DNA of 64,000 nt from Stenotrophomonas maltophilia (GCF_002799245.1 NZ_NEQV01000004.1:186001-250000), one strand, 5' to 3'; shown: positions 15,520-26,197, numbered from the stretch's first letter. The notes: a model not told the origin generated them from the sequence alone. Made by a program: numbers and translations.

Positions 15520-17696
15520 GGCTGCGCCTCCAGCGCGTCGAGGTAGCGCTGGCCCATCGCATCGGCGGCACTGCGCCGCATCGCCTGCGGCAGCGGACGC
15601 TGCAGTGCCCGCCACAACTGTGCACGCAGGCGCTGGCGGCAGTCGCCGCAGCCCGGTTCAATACGCAGCTGCTCGATGGCGGCAGCCAGATCGAGTGCGT
15701 CGGGCAGGTAGGCGGCATTGCGCTGCTGCCAGGTGGCGAGTGCGTCGAGGTCGGGCACGCTGGCGTCATCGCCGAGGCGCTGCCAGGCTTCGACGATGGC
15801 CGGATCGGGCGCGGTGCGGGCGGCCAGTGGCAGTTCACGGCTGGCCAGCCCGGCGCGATCACCGCCCAGCCGGCGGCCTTCATCGATCGGCGGCAGCTCC
15901 GGTCCGACGCGGGCCAGGTAGATGCGTTCGGCCTGCTGTACCTGCTTGATGAAAGCCAATGCCTTGTAGGCGAACGGCAGCGCCTGCTCCGGGCGGCCCT
16001 GGCGCAGCTCGCCTTCGGCCGACCACATCTGGTCCAGCGCAGCCTTCAGCGTGGCACGGGTCTGCGGGTCGAGCAGGGTCGCCGCCTCGGCATGGTCGTG
16101 GGTGTGACCGTATTCGGAGAGCACGTCGGTGGCGCTGCCGAACACCGGCGGCGTATCGGCATTGGCCGCATTGCCGCCGTGATCGTGGCCATGCTCGTCG
16201 TGCGCACCGGCTTCGGCGCCATGGCTGTGGTCATGATCGTGTTCGTGCTCGTCGTCGTGGCCGTCTGCGGTTGGCGCGTCGCTGGTGGGCAGGTCGCTGG
16301 TCGGCGGTGGCTTCGGTGCGCCTTCGCTTTCTTCGCCCAGGAACTGGCCGTAGCGCAGGCGCAGGATGCGCTGGTCGACACCGATCGCATCACTGCGCTT
16401 TACGAAGTCGTCGGCGGCAAGGCCGTGTCGCTGCCGGATCAGCGCCTCGGCATCGATGATGATCTGCCGCTGGCTGCGGAAGTAGGCCGGCAGGGTCTTC
16501 TTGATCCGGCCTTCCAGTTCGGCACCGAGCGCGACTTCGGCGCTGGGCAGGCGCAGGATCACGCTGCTGCTGCGCCCGGTCTGCGGTGTCGGCGCGTGGT
16601 TGTCACGCACCTCCAGCTGAGCGATGACATCGCTGCCGGGTTGCGCGCCCAGCGTGGCCAGGTCGAGGGTATGCGCGAAACGCCGTGCGGTCGCTTCGCC
16701 GCTGCCGGTCAGGCCGATACTGCGGCGAACGAAGGTGATGTTCTCGCCGCTGCCCTGCGTGACGGTGATCGACAGCGTTGCCTGCGTGGCCACGGCGTAG
16801 TCATCGCTGGCTTCGAAGCGCAGCGACCACTGGCGCTGCCCGGGCGTGCCCAGCACCAGGGAAGCGGCCGGCTCCAGCACGCGTACGCTGGGCGCGCGGT
16901 CAGCGACCACATCCAGCCGATGCAGGCGGGTCTCGGCCAGTGCGGGTTCGCTCACCACGCGGTACAGCATCGGCGCGCGTGCCACATCCTGCGCCTGCCA
17001 CTGCCCGTCCTGCTCGCTCAGCGGCAGCCGGCGGCCGTCGTGGAACTGCAGCCAGGCCTTGTCCGGAGCGCGATCGAAGCGCAACGACCACGACAGCCGG
17101 CTGTCAGCGGCGACCTTGGCATCCAGTGCGTTCTGGGTGAGCGTGGCCTGGCCGGTATAGGCCGGCGCGTCGATGCGCAGGCGGGTGGACTGCAGGTGCA
17201 CGGGGCCAGCGGCAACTGTGCTGCCTGGCACCGATGTGCGGGCCGGCGTGGAGCCGGGGTTGGAGCGCGGCCAGCCCAATGCCAGCACAACGATGGCCAG
17301 GCCAGCGACCCAGCTCAGGGCCAACGCCTTGCGCGGCCAACGCGGACGCAGTTCCGGTGTCGCGCGCTGCAGCGTGGCCAGCACATGCGCGCGCTGGCGC
17401 TGCTGCAGCGGATTGAGCGTGGCGGCATCGGCGAACAGCAGGTCGGCGCTGTCCTCGCTTGCACCGCTGCCATCGAGCTGGCGCTGCAGCCACTGCGGGT
17501 CCAGCTGGCGGGCACGTGCGGTGGCGAGCGCTGCGCAGGCGAGCAGGCTGACCGTGCCGGCCACACAGGCGATGTCGAAACCCGCCAGGCGCAGCGCCAG
17601 CACCGTCGCGGCCAGCGCCCACGGCAGGCCCAGCAGCAGGGTGGTGAGCGCTCGGCGGCGGCGTGCGCGTTGCCAGGCGTGTTGCAGGGTGTTCAT
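15516..17696 (-). CDS. DUF4175-like membrane protein with a His-rich segment
   Basis: 726 aa. Two N-terminal membrane segments (about 18-35, 42-60) and one near 125-140 precede a long periplasmic-looking region with Ig-like repeats (RLRIDAPAYTGQATLT, VRVLEPAASLVLG). Late regions are helical (LPAYFRSQRQIIIDAEALIRQRHG). Around residues 475-507 there is a dense run of His, Asp and Glu (DEHEHDHDHSHGAEAGAHDE and on), with GHTHDHAE following: a possible metal-binding loop, unusual for the family. ATGA overlaps exist on both sides. Presumably an envelope partner of the MoxR ATPase system. Confidence 0.82.
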   Translation of the reverse strand: MNTLQHAWQRARRRRALTTLLLGLPWALAATVLALRLAGFDIACVAGTVSLLACAALATARARQLDPQWLQRQLDGSGASEDSADLLFADAATLNPLQQRQRAHVLATLQRATPELRPRWPRKALALSWVAGLAIVVLALGWPRSNPGSTPARTSVPGSTVAAGPVHLQSTRLRIDAPAYTGQATLTQNALDAKVAADSRLSWSLRFDRAPDKAWLQFHDGRRLPLSEQDGQWQAQDVARAPMLYRVVSEPALAETRLHRLDVVADRAPSVRVLEPAASLVLGTPGQRQWSLRFEASDDYAVATQATLSITVTQGSGENITFVRRSIGLTGSGEATARRFAHTLDLATLGAQPGSDVIAQLEVRDNHAPTPQTGRSSSVILRLPSAEVALGAELEGRIKKTLPAYFRSQRQIIIDAEALIRQRHGLAADDFVKRSDAIGVDQRILRLRYGQFLGEESEGAPKPPPTSDLPTSDAPTADGHDDEHEHDHDHSHGAEAGAHDEHGHDHGGNAANADTPPVFGSATDVLSEYGHTHDHAEAATLLDPQTRATLKAALDQMWSAEGELRQGRPEQALPFAYKALAFIKQVQQAERIYLARVGPELPPIDEGRRLGGDRAGLASRELPLAARTAPDPAIVEAWQRLGDDASVPDLDALATWQQRNAAYLPDALDLAAAIEQLRIEPGCGDCRQRLRAQLWRALQRPLPQAMRRSAADAMGQRYLDALEAQP

Positions 17697-18814
17697 GCGG
17701 CCACCCTGCGGCGGCCACTGCTGGCCATCCAGCGCTCCAGCGCGAACAGCAGCACGATGGCCAGCAACAGCCAGGGCGTCGGTTCCCGCACCGGGGGTGT
17801 TGCCGCAGGCAGTGCAGACCGAAGTGGCGCCTGGTCCCGCGCATCGCCGAGGCGCGGCGAAGGGGGCGCCTGCAGGGCCAGCAGCAGTGCACGCGGCAAC
17901 TGCGGATCGCGCAGCGCAGCGTTGCCTGAGGCATCCCAGTCACCGGGCAGGGACAGCAGGACACCGTGGCCGATGCGTTGCCGCCACAGCAGCGGGGTGC
18001 CTTCGGCGTTGCGCAGCAGGATGCTGGCCTCGTCAGCAGGCGTGCCGGCGGTCACTACACGACCGCCGTCACGCAGCCACGCCTGCCAGTTCGCCGGCAG
18101 TGCGTCGCTGCGGCTCCATACGCCGATCTCGCCGCGTCCGGGCAGGGCATCCGCCGACAGGGGAGCGAGCGGCGCCTGCATGCCCCACGCGCGCTGCAGT
18201 GCATTCAACCAGTGCTGGGCCGCGGCCGGCGCACCGCTGTGCATGCGCAGGCGCGGCGTCGCCGTGGCGCTGGGTTGCGAAGTGACCGGCATCGGCTGCG
18301 GGCGCCAGTGCACCTCGCGCGACAGCTGCAGGCGGGCGCCATCCAGGCCGGGCAGGGGATCGGGAACGTGCACGGTCAATGCGGTGCCAGCGGGCAGTTG
18401 TGCGTCCAGTTCGCGCAGCAGGCTGGGCAGCGGCGCGCTGGACACAGGGGGCGCTTGATCGATGGCAGGGAAGCCGGGTGCCAGCCAGTGCCAGTTGCCA
18501 TCTTCGGCGGTGCCGCGCAGTGCGGTCGCGTCCAGCCCAGGAGCCACCACCGTCCACGCAGTGGGGACAGGGGCGGGGCCGGTCAACGCAGGTCGTGCCA
18601 GCAACAGCGCCAGCGCGGCCAGCAGCAGCAGGCGCACCAGCAGCAACGGCCAGTCATCGAAGCGGATGCGCTGGCGCGGGCGGATCTGTGCACGCAGCCA
18701 GCGCAGCGCAGCGAAGTCCAGCGGGGTGTACGGGTGGCGGCGTGCCAGGTGGATCAGCAGCGGCAGCAGCCCTGCGGCGAGCGCGGCCAGGCCCAGCGGG
18801 AACAACAGGATCAT
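17693..18814 (-). CDS. BatA-like membrane protein
   Basis: 373 aa. The N-terminus is the BatA-type domain: LFPLGLAALAAGLLPLLIHLARRHPYTPLDFAALRWLR, then IRFDDWPLLLVRLLLLAALALLLARPAL. A VWA-like or gatase-like segment in the middle is degenerate and lacks a MIDAS DxSxS motif. A C-terminal membrane helix (WLLLAIVLLFALERW) closes it. It overlaps both neighbours by 4 bases. BatA-type proteins sit with MoxR and DUF58 genes and probably act as membrane scaffolds or substrates of the ATPase. Confidence 0.83.
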   Translation of the reverse strand: MILLFPLGLAALAAGLLPLLIHLARRHPYTPLDFAALRWLRAQIRPRQRIRFDDWPLLLVRLLLLAALALLLARPALTGPAPVPTAWTVVAPGLDATALRGTAEDGNWHWLAPGFPAIDQAPPVSSAPLPSLLRELDAQLPAGTALTVHVPDPLPGLDGARLQLSREVHWRPQPMPVTSQPSATATPRLRMHSGAPAAAQHWLNALQRAWGMQAPLAPLSADALPGRGEIGVWSRSDALPANWQAWLRDGGRVVTAGTPADEASILLRNAEGTPLLWRQRIGHGVLLSLPGDWDASGNAALRDPQLPRALLLALQAPPSPRLGDARDQAPLRSALPAATPPVREPTPWLLLAIVLLFALERWMASSGRRRVAA

Positions 18815-19707
18815 GCCGCGCCCCCGCGGCCGAACAGCGCCTGCAGGGGTTGGTCCAGCGGCTGGTCGAGCCAGCCGCTGGCACTGGCGATGCCGCTGGC
18901 CTGCAGGCGCGACTGCAGTGCACTGCGTGCGTCAGCGAAGCGCTGCAGGTAGTCGGTACGGATCGCCGCGCCATCGCCCAGCAGTTCCTCGCCGGTCTCC
19001 GGGTCGCGGAAGCGGTGGCCGGCATCGAACGGGAAGTCGCGCTCGTCAGCGGTGAGGATCTGCAGCAATGCCACTTCGCGGCGTGCACTGGCCAGCTGTT
19101 CCAGCAACACGATGCCGGCTTCGTCGAAGCCGTCGCCGATCGCCAGCAGCAGGTCGCCCGGGCGCACGCGCTCCCACAGCGGGCGCAGGCGATCGGCTGC
19201 AGGCCAGCCGCCGCGTGCCTGCAGGGCATGCAGCTGCAGATGCACGCGATCACGCTGGCGTGCGCCGTTCGCTGCGGGCACCAGGTGCAGCCCCTCGCCA
19301 TTGATGGCCAGCAGGCCGAAACGATCGCCCTGCTGCAGGGCCAGTTCAACCACGCAGGCGGCCACGCCGCGCATATGGTCCAGGCGCGTGCACTGCGGTG
19401 CCGCGCGATCGGCCTGGCCGGCCGAGGCGGTGGCATCGAGCAGCAGCCAGACCGTGATCGGGCTTTCGCGCTCGGATTCGCGCACGAAGAAGCGGTCCGA
19501 GCGGGCATACAGCTTCCAGTCGATCTGGCGCAGTTCGTCACCGGGCTCGTAGGCACGGTACTGGGCGAATTCGAGGCCGGCACCGCGGCTGCGGCTGGCG
19601 TGCTGGCCGATGCCGCTGGCGCCACTGGCCAGGCGCGGCCGCAGCCGCAGCATGCGCAGGCGCGCACGCAGTTCCGGTGGCAACGTCAGCGGGGCACCAG
19701 CGTTCAC
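18811..19707 (-). CDS. DUF58 domain protein
   Basis: 298 aa, soluble. It shows the DUF58 signature GIGQHASRSRGAGLEFAQYRAYEPGDELRQIDWKLYARSDRFFVRESERES, followed by the VWA-like part (VWLLLDATASAGQ). DUF58 proteins are encoded next to MoxR ATPases and are thought to link them to membrane partners. Start is GTG 19707, 7 bases after the MoxR stop. Its stop overlaps the BatA-like start (ATGA). Confidence 0.9.
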   Translation of the reverse strand: MNAGAPLTLPPELRARLRMLRLRPRLASGASGIGQHASRSRGAGLEFAQYRAYEPGDELRQIDWKLYARSDRFFVRESERESPITVWLLLDATASAGQADRAAPQCTRLDHMRGVAACVVELALQQGDRFGLLAINGEGLHLVPAANGARQRDRVHLQLHALQARGGWPAADRLRPLWERVRPGDLLLAIGDGFDEAGIVLLEQLASARREVALLQILTADERDFPFDAGHRFRDPETGEELLGDGAAIRTDYLQRFADARSALQSRLQASGIASASGWLDQPLDQPLQALFGRGGAA

Positions 19708-19714
19708 GCGTGGC

Positions 19715-20698
<984 letters not shown>

Positions 20699-20714
20699 GG
20701 GCGTGCAGGTCCTA

Positions 20715-21422
20715 TCAATTGTTCAACGCGTACATCACGATGTTGACGCCGAAGCGGGTGTTGTCTTCGGCCAGGAAACGCTTGTTGCGCCAGTCGTAGT
20801 CCCACTCGCAGCCGTAGTCCTTGTTGCTGTAGAGCACGCCCAGGCGGCCATCGACCTCGATGCCCTTCAGGTAGTCGTGAACCAGGTCGTCGCCCCAGCC
20901 GTTGAGCTCGAAGCTGGTGGCAGGCGGGCCATCCGGGAAGCGGAAGAAACTGCGGTACAGCGCGTGGCTGTTGGGCAGCTTCTGCAAGGCCTTCGGACCG
21001 AACAGGCGACCCATCTGCGCTTCGAACGAGGTGGCGAACAGGCCGTCGATGTCGTGGTTGCAGTCGTCGACGAAGACGAAGCCGCCATTGCGCACGTAGC
21101 GCACGAAGTTCTGCCGCTCGGCGGCATTGAACTCCACCAGCGTGTGCCCGGCCAGGTAGCAGAACGGCGCTTCCAGCATGCGTGGGTCGGCCAGCGCCAC
21201 CACATGTTCCTGCGGGTCCACGCGCAACGAGGTGTAGTCGATCAGCGAGGTGATCAGGTTGGACGGCATGCGCGCGTCCACGTCCCAGTCACCGGAGTCG
21301 TACTGCAGGCGGGTGAACCAGAAGTCGTAGCGCGAACTGCGCGGGCCTGCCTGCGCCCAGGCTGGCAGCGCCGCCGCCGAAGCGGCAGCGGCCAACCAGC
21401 GCAGGCAGGCCCGGCGATCCAT
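20715..21422 (-). CDS. DUF4159 protein with a Tat-like signal
   Basis: 235 aa. The N-terminus [25 protein letters not shown] has a twin arginine and a hydrophobic stretch with an AQA cleavage site, suggesting export. The body matches DUF4159: [33 protein letters not shown], then [12 protein letters not shown] and [23 protein letters not shown]. It shares one base with the TldE stop (TGATG). Function unknown; the family is usually found with MoxR/BatA-type operons. Confidence 0.87.
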   Translation of the reverse strand: MDRRACLRWLAAAASAAALPAWAQAGPRSSRYDFWFTRLQYDSGDWDVDARMPSNLITSLIDYTSLRVDPQEHVVALADPRMLEAPFCYLAGHTLVEFNAAERQNFVRYVRNGGFVFVDDCNHDIDGLFATSFEAQMGRLFGPKALQKLPNSHALYRSFFRFPDGPPATSFELNGWGDDLVHDYLKGIEVDGRLGVLYSNKDYGCEWDYDWRNKRFLAEDNTRFGVNIVMYALNN

Positions 21423-22756
21423 CAGACGGCGTCGGACAGCGAGGTGAAGGTGAAATCGCGCAGCTTCATCGGCGGGATCATCATCACGTAGCTGGATTCA
21501 TCACCGGCCACGCGCACCGGCTTGCCCAGTTCTTCGATGTTGTTGAGCATGATCACCGGCGACTCGTTGAAGCGGAAGTTCTTCACCGGGTGCTTGATCT
21601 GGCCGTTCTCGATGTAGAACGTGCCGTCGCGGGTCAGCCCGGTCAGCAGCACGGTCTGCGGATCGACCATGCGGATGTACCAGGTGCGGGTGACCAGGAT
21701 GCCCTTCTGGGTGCCGCGCACCAGCTCGGCCGTGCTCTTGTCGCCACCGCTCATCAACAGGTTGCCCGGCGAGGCCTTGGCGGTCTTGCCCTGCTTCTGC
21801 GCCCAGAAGCGCGAGTAGTCCAGGTTGGCGATCTTGCCGTTCTCGATGATGGCGATGCGCTCGCGCGGCATGCCTTCGTTGTCCCACGGCAGCACCGGCG
21901 CATCCGGGTGCCACGGGTCGGCGATCATGGTCACGCGCGGGTCGTAGACCTGCTCGCCCAGCTTGTTGCCGCCGCCCTTCTTCGACAGGAAGCTGCGCCC
22001 TTCATCGGCCGAGCGCGCGCTGAAGAAGTTCATCATGAAGCTGATCAGGCCTGCCGCCGCTGCCGGCTCCAGGATCACCGTGTATTTGCCCGGCTCCAGC
22101 GCCTTGGCTTCGGCCGATTCGGTGGCCTTGCGCATGGCGATGCGGATGTCCTGGTCGGCCTTGAAGTCGGCGGCGTCCTTCAGGTTGCGGCCGACCCAGC
22201 CCGAACCGCGGCCATCTTCAGTGCGCACGGTGCAGGTGTAGTCGAAGTTGGTGGTGCGCTGGTAGGCGAAGTTGCCGTTGCTGTTGGCGGTGGCCTGGAA
22301 ACCCTGGCCGTCCTCGAGGAAGCCGGCGGCGATCAGGCCATGGCCACGGCACGGGGCGATCGAATCGGCGGCGACCTTGGCGCGGAAGGCCGGGTCGATC
22401 GCGGCGGTGGATTCGCTGAAGGTCGGGCTGGCGCGGTAGCTCTGCTTGCCGATGGCTGGCATGAACTCCGGGTTCTCCGGGGCCAGGCGGGCCAGGTCTT
22501 CGGCACGGCGCACCACGCGTTCCAGCGCGGCGTCGTCGAACTCGTTGATGGACGCCGTGCCGACGCGCTTGCCGAAGGCGACGGTGACCGCCAGCTCGGT
22601 GTTGTCGACGATGCCGCTGGTGGAGACATTGTTCAGCGCGAAACGGATGTTGCCGCTGATCGCGCCGGCCAGCACGGCGGTGCACTCGTCGGCCTTGGAC
22701 AGGGCGATGACCTTGTCGAGGATGGCCTTGGCCTGGGCTTCGGTGAAGATACTCAT
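21422..22756 (-). CDS. TldE/PmbA-family protein
   Basis: 444 aa. It resembles the TldE (PmbA) half of TldD/TldE proteases: an N-terminal domain (LSKADECTAVLAG...SGNIRFALNNVSTSG), then ALEPGKYTVILEPAAAAGLISFMMN and a C-terminal domain ending PPMKLRDFTFTSLSDAV. It has no HExxxH, as expected for TldE; the zinc site is contributed by TldD. It starts MSIFTEAQ with no signal peptide, in contrast to its two TldD partners upstream. The gap to the upstream tldD is 21 bases. Confidence 0.88.
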   Translation of the reverse strand: MSIFTEAQAKAILDKVIALSKADECTAVLAGAISGNIRFALNNVSTSGIVDNTELAVTVAFGKRVGTASINEFDDAALERVVRRAEDLARLAPENPEFMPAIGKQSYRASPTFSESTAAIDPAFRAKVAADSIAPCRGHGLIAAGFLEDGQGFQATANSNGNFAYQRTTNFDYTCTVRTEDGRGSGWVGRNLKDAADFKADQDIRIAMRKATESAEAKALEPGKYTVILEPAAAAGLISFMMNFFSARSADEGRSFLSKKGGGNKLGEQVYDPRVTMIADPWHPDAPVLPWDNEGMPRERIAIIENGKIANLDYSRFWAQKQGKTAKASPGNLLMSGGDKSTAELVRGTQKGILVTRTWYIRMVDPQTVLLTGLTRDGTFYIENGQIKHPVKNFRFNESPVIMLNNIEELGKPVRVAGDESSYVMMIPPMKLRDFTFTSLSDAV

Positions 22757-22777
22757 GGTGTAAGGGCTCCTGACCGA

Positions 22778-24412
22778 TCAGCCGAGGCTGCGTGCGGTGT
22801 TGATGACGTTGATGCCGTTGAAGCGCGCGGTGGACGAGCCGTGCGAGACCGCCGAGACCTGGCCGGGCTGGCCCTTGCCGTCGAAGAACGAACCGCCCAG
22901 GCGGTAGTCGCGCTCGTCGGCCACGGCGGTGCAGGCATTCCAGAACTCCGGCGTGCGGATCTGGTAGGCCACGTCTTCCAGCATGCGGGTGATCTGGCCG
23001 TTCTTGATCTCGTAGAACAGCTGGCCGCCGAACTGCGCGTTGTAGCGCTGCTGGTCGATCGAGAACGAGCCGTCACCGATGATGTAGATGCCGTTCTCCA
23101 CGTCCTTGATCAGGTCGGGCACGCTCAGCGGCTTCCTGCCCGGCGCCATCGACACGTTGGCCATGCGCTGGAACTGCACGCTGGACCACGAGTCGGCATA
23201 GCAGCAGCCGTCGGACTCGGTCTTGCCGAGGATGTGGGCCTGGTCGCGGATGGTCTGATAGTCCACCAGCTTGCCGTTGCTGATCAGGTCCCAGCGCTTG
23301 CACTTCACGCCTTCATCGTCGTACGCCACTGCGCCGAGGCTGCCCGGCTGGGTCTTGTCGGCGAAGATGTTGACCAGCTCGCTGCCGTACTGGAAATGCT
23401 GTTCGCGCTTGTCCAGGGTGGCGAAGCTGGTGCCGGCGTAGTTGGCTTCGTAGCCGAGCACGCGATCCAGTTCCAACGGGTGGCCGATCGACTCGTGGAT
23501 GGTCAGCCAGGTGTGCGACGGGTCGAGCACCAGATCGTACTTGCCCGGCTTCACCGACGGAGCCTTCAGCTTCTCCTGCGCCTGCCTGGCCGCGGCGATG
23601 GCGTCCTCCTTCATGTCGTAGGAAGAGCTGTAGTTGACCACGCCATTGGGGCTGACCACCTTGCCGGCGGCGGCGCCGTCCAGGTACTCGTAGCCCAGGC
23701 CCATCGGCGAGGACAGGCCGGAGCGGGTGCGGAACTTGCCGCTGGACTTGTCGATGGCGGTGACCGTCATCGGTGCCCAGATGCGGTGCACGTCCTGGTC
23801 GATGTAGGAACCATCGGTGGAGGCGAAGTACTTCTGCTCGTTGACCAGGAACAGCATCGAGTTGACGAAGCTGGCACCAGCGCCCATTGCTGCGGCGTTG
23901 ACGTCCAGCAGCAGGCCGACCTTGTCCTTGATCGGCACCTCCATCGCGTTCTTGCGGATCGGTGTACGCCAGCTCACCTCGCCGACGCCCGGCGCCTTGG
24001 CCAGCTGCACCGGTGCGGTCTGCACGCCGGCGTTGGCCTTGGCGATCGCCGCAGCCTGCTGCGCGGCCCTGGCCACGTCGGCGGTGCCCAGCGCATTGGT
24101 GGCGGCGAAGCCCCAGGCACCGTTGACGATCACGCGGATGCCCACGCCGGTGGACTCGGTGTTGACCACGTTCTGCACCTTGTCCTCGCGGGTGATCACG
24201 AACTGCCGCAGGTAGCGGCCGATGCGCACGTCGCAGTAGGTGGCGCCGGCACTGCGTGCAGCCTGCAGGGCAGCGTCGGCCAGGCGTTTCTTCAACGCCG
24301 GATCGAGGCTGGACTGCAGCTGTTCGGCGGCGATCACCTTGCCGAAGAAGGAGGGCACGATCAGCCCGCCCGCGGTAAGCCCGGTCAGGGCCAGGAAGTC
24401 ACGTCTTTGCAA
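22778..24412 (-). CDS. TldD-family metalloprotease with Tat signal (copy B)
   Basis: 544 aa. The N-terminus MQRRDFLALTGLTAGGLIVP fits a twin-arginine signal (RRDFL plus a hydrophobic run), so the protein should be folded before export. The zinc motif HESIGH is at about residue 309 (WLTIHESIGHPLELDRVLGYEANYAGTSF), and GxxF...G glycine-rich motifs follow. TldD/E proteases degrade unfolded peptides in other bacteria. Start is TTG 24412 behind GGAGAG. It is a close paralogue of the next upstream gene (30-base gap) and was probably made by tandem duplication. Confidence 0.9.
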   Translation of the reverse strand: MQRRDFLALTGLTAGGLIVPSFFGKVIAAEQLQSSLDPALKKRLADAALQAARSAGATYCDVRIGRYLRQFVITREDKVQNVVNTESTGVGIRVIVNGAWGFAATNALGTADVARAAQQAAAIAKANAGVQTAPVQLAKAPGVGEVSWRTPIRKNAMEVPIKDKVGLLLDVNAAAMGAGASFVNSMLFLVNEQKYFASTDGSYIDQDVHRIWAPMTVTAIDKSSGKFRTRSGLSSPMGLGYEYLDGAAAGKVVSPNGVVNYSSSYDMKEDAIAAARQAQEKLKAPSVKPGKYDLVLDPSHTWLTIHESIGHPLELDRVLGYEANYAGTSFATLDKREQHFQYGSELVNIFADKTQPGSLGAVAYDDEGVKCKRWDLISNGKLVDYQTIRDQAHILGKTESDGCCYADSWSSVQFQRMANVSMAPGRKPLSVPDLIKDVENGIYIIGDGSFSIDQQRYNAQFGGQLFYEIKNGQITRMLEDVAYQIRTPEFWNACTAVADERDYRLGGSFFDGKGQPGQVSAVSHGSSTARFNGINVINTARSLG

Positions 24413-24442
24413 GGCTGCTCTCCATGTCGAAGGATGGGTGGC

Positions 24443-26074
24443 TCAAGCGCCGAGACTGCGCGCGGTGTTGATGATGTTGATGCCGTTGAAGCGGGTGGTG
24501 GACGAGCCATGCGAGACCGCCGAGACCTGGCCGGGCTGGCCCTTGCCGTCGAAGAACGAACCGCCCAGGCGGAAGTCGCGCTCATCGCAGATGGCGGTGC
24601 AGGCGTTCCAGAATTCCGGCGTGCGGATCTGGTAGGCCGCGTCCTCGACCATGCCGGCGATCTTTCCGTCCTTGATCTGGTAGTACAACTGGCCACCGAA
24701 CTGCGCGTTGTAGCGCTGCTGGTCGATCGAGTACGAACCCCGGCCGTGGATGTAGATGCCGTTCTCCACGTCCTTGATCATGTCCTCGACGCTGAGGGGC
24801 TTGCGGCCCGGTGCCAGCGAGACATTGGCCATGCGCTGGAACTGCACGCTGGACCAGGAATCGGCGTAGCTGCAACCATGCGACGCATCGCGGCCAAGGA
24901 TATGGGCTTCATCGCGGGTAGCCTGGTAATCGACCAGGATGCCGTCGCGTACCAGATCCCAGCGCTGGGTCTTTACGCCTTCGTCGTCGTAGCCGACGGC
25001 ACCGAGGCTGCCCGGCTGGGTCTTGTCGGCGAAGAAGGTGACGATGTCGCTGCCCCAGCGGAAGCCGGCATCGCGCTTGTCCAGCGTGGCGAAGCTGGTG
25101 CCGGCGTAGTTGGCTTCGTAGCCGAGCACGCGGTCCAGCTCCAGCGGGTGGCCGACATTCTCGTGGATGGTCAGGAACAGGTTGGACGGGTCCAGCACCA
25201 GGTCGTACTTGCCCGGCTTCACCGACGGCGCCTTCAGTTTCTCGCGTGCGTGGCGGGCGGCCGCAATGGCGTCCTCGACCGGGTCGTAGGAATCGCGGTA
25301 GGCGGTGATGCCACCGGGCAGGTGCACCTTGCCGCGCGCATCGCCATCGAGGAACTCATAGCCCATGCCCATCGGCGAGGACAGGCCGGCGCGGGTGCGG
25401 AACTTGCCGCTGGCCTTGTCGATGGCGGTGGCGGTGAACGGCAGCCAGATGCGATGGATGTCCTGGTCGATGAACGAGCCATCGCTGGAGGCGAAATATT
25501 TCTGTTCGTTGACCAGGAACAGGGTGGAATTGATGTAGTCGGCGCCCGCATTCAGCGCGGCAGCATTGAGTGCCAGCAGCAGCTCGACCTTGTCCTGGAT
25601 CGGCACCGCCATCGCGTTCCTGCGGACCGGGGTCTGCCAGCGCACCTCACCGACCGATGGCGTCGGCGCCAGCTGCACCGGCCGGGTCTGGATGCCGGCG
25701 TTGGCGCGGGCGATGGCCGCAGCCTGCTCGACCGCAGCGCGCACGGCGGCTTCGGTCTGCTGATGGGTGGCGGCGAAGCCCCAGGCACCGTTGACGATCA
25801 CCCGAACGCCCACGCCGGACGATTCGCGGTTGGTCACATTGCCGACCTGATGCTCGCGGGTGATGACCGACTGGTTGAGGTAGCGACCGATGCGCACATC
25901 GCAGTAACTGGCCTTGGCCGTGCGTGCGGTGGCCAGCGCCACGTCCGCCAGGCGCCTGCGCTGGAGGGTGTCGACCGGGGCGAGCAGTTGCTCGGCGGCG
26001 ATGGCACGGGAATGCGGCAGCAGCAGGCCTGCCAGGCCCAGACCGGAAAAAGCCAGGAACTCACGTCGTTGCAC
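24443..26074 (-). CDS. TldD-family metalloprotease with Tat signal (copy A, first gene of operon)
   Basis: 543 aa. N-terminus MQRREFLAFSGLGLAGLLLP has a twin-arginine motif. Zinc motif HENVGH at about residue 309 (LFLTIHENVGHPLELDRVLGYEANYAGTSF). It is highly similar along its length to copy B; even the C-termini match closely (RFNGIN-INTARSLG). Start is GTG 26074, since only there does the signal peptide begin. As the first gene it should be closest to the operon promoter. Nothing but repeats and a palindrome lies upstream for 750 bases. Confidence 0.9.
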   Translation of the reverse strand: MQRREFLAFSGLGLAGLLLPHSRAIAAEQLLAPVDTLQRRRLADVALATARTAKASYCDVRIGRYLNQSVITREHQVGNVTNRESSGVGVRVIVNGAWGFAATHQQTEAAVRAAVEQAAAIARANAGIQTRPVQLAPTPSVGEVRWQTPVRRNAMAVPIQDKVELLLALNAAALNAGADYINSTLFLVNEQKYFASSDGSFIDQDIHRIWLPFTATAIDKASGKFRTRAGLSSPMGMGYEFLDGDARGKVHLPGGITAYRDSYDPVEDAIAAARHAREKLKAPSVKPGKYDLVLDPSNLFLTIHENVGHPLELDRVLGYEANYAGTSFATLDKRDAGFRWGSDIVTFFADKTQPGSLGAVGYDDEGVKTQRWDLVRDGILVDYQATRDEAHILGRDASHGCSYADSWSSVQFQRMANVSLAPGRKPLSVEDMIKDVENGIYIHGRGSYSIDQQRYNAQFGGQLYYQIKDGKIAGMVEDAAYQIRTPEFWNACTAICDERDFRLGGSFFDGKGQPGQVSAVSHGSSTTRFNGINIINTARSLGA

Positions 26075-26168
26075 AGCGTTTCTCTCTCTCGCTTGCGTGC
26101 GGCCGGCAACGGGCCGAGCCGATCACGTCAACTGCCTGACTTTCGCCAGCGCGGGGCGTCCGGGCAAG

Positions 26169-26180
26169 TGACTGCAGTCA
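26169..26180. promoter_or_regulatory. 12-bp perfect palindrome, possible operator
   Basis: TGACTGCAGTCA is a perfect palindrome about 95 bases upstream of the first tldD start. Its position suits an operator for the TldD/MoxR operon, but no regulator is known and chance is possible. Confidence 0.35.
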
Positions 26181-26197
26181 TGGTCGGGGAGGTTTCG

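Noticed and set aside
15264..18458. A 1064-aa plus-strand open frame
   Set aside because: It runs antisense over the DUF4175-like and BatA-like genes, has no ribosome site or family match, and low-complexity Ala/Gln/Arg composition.
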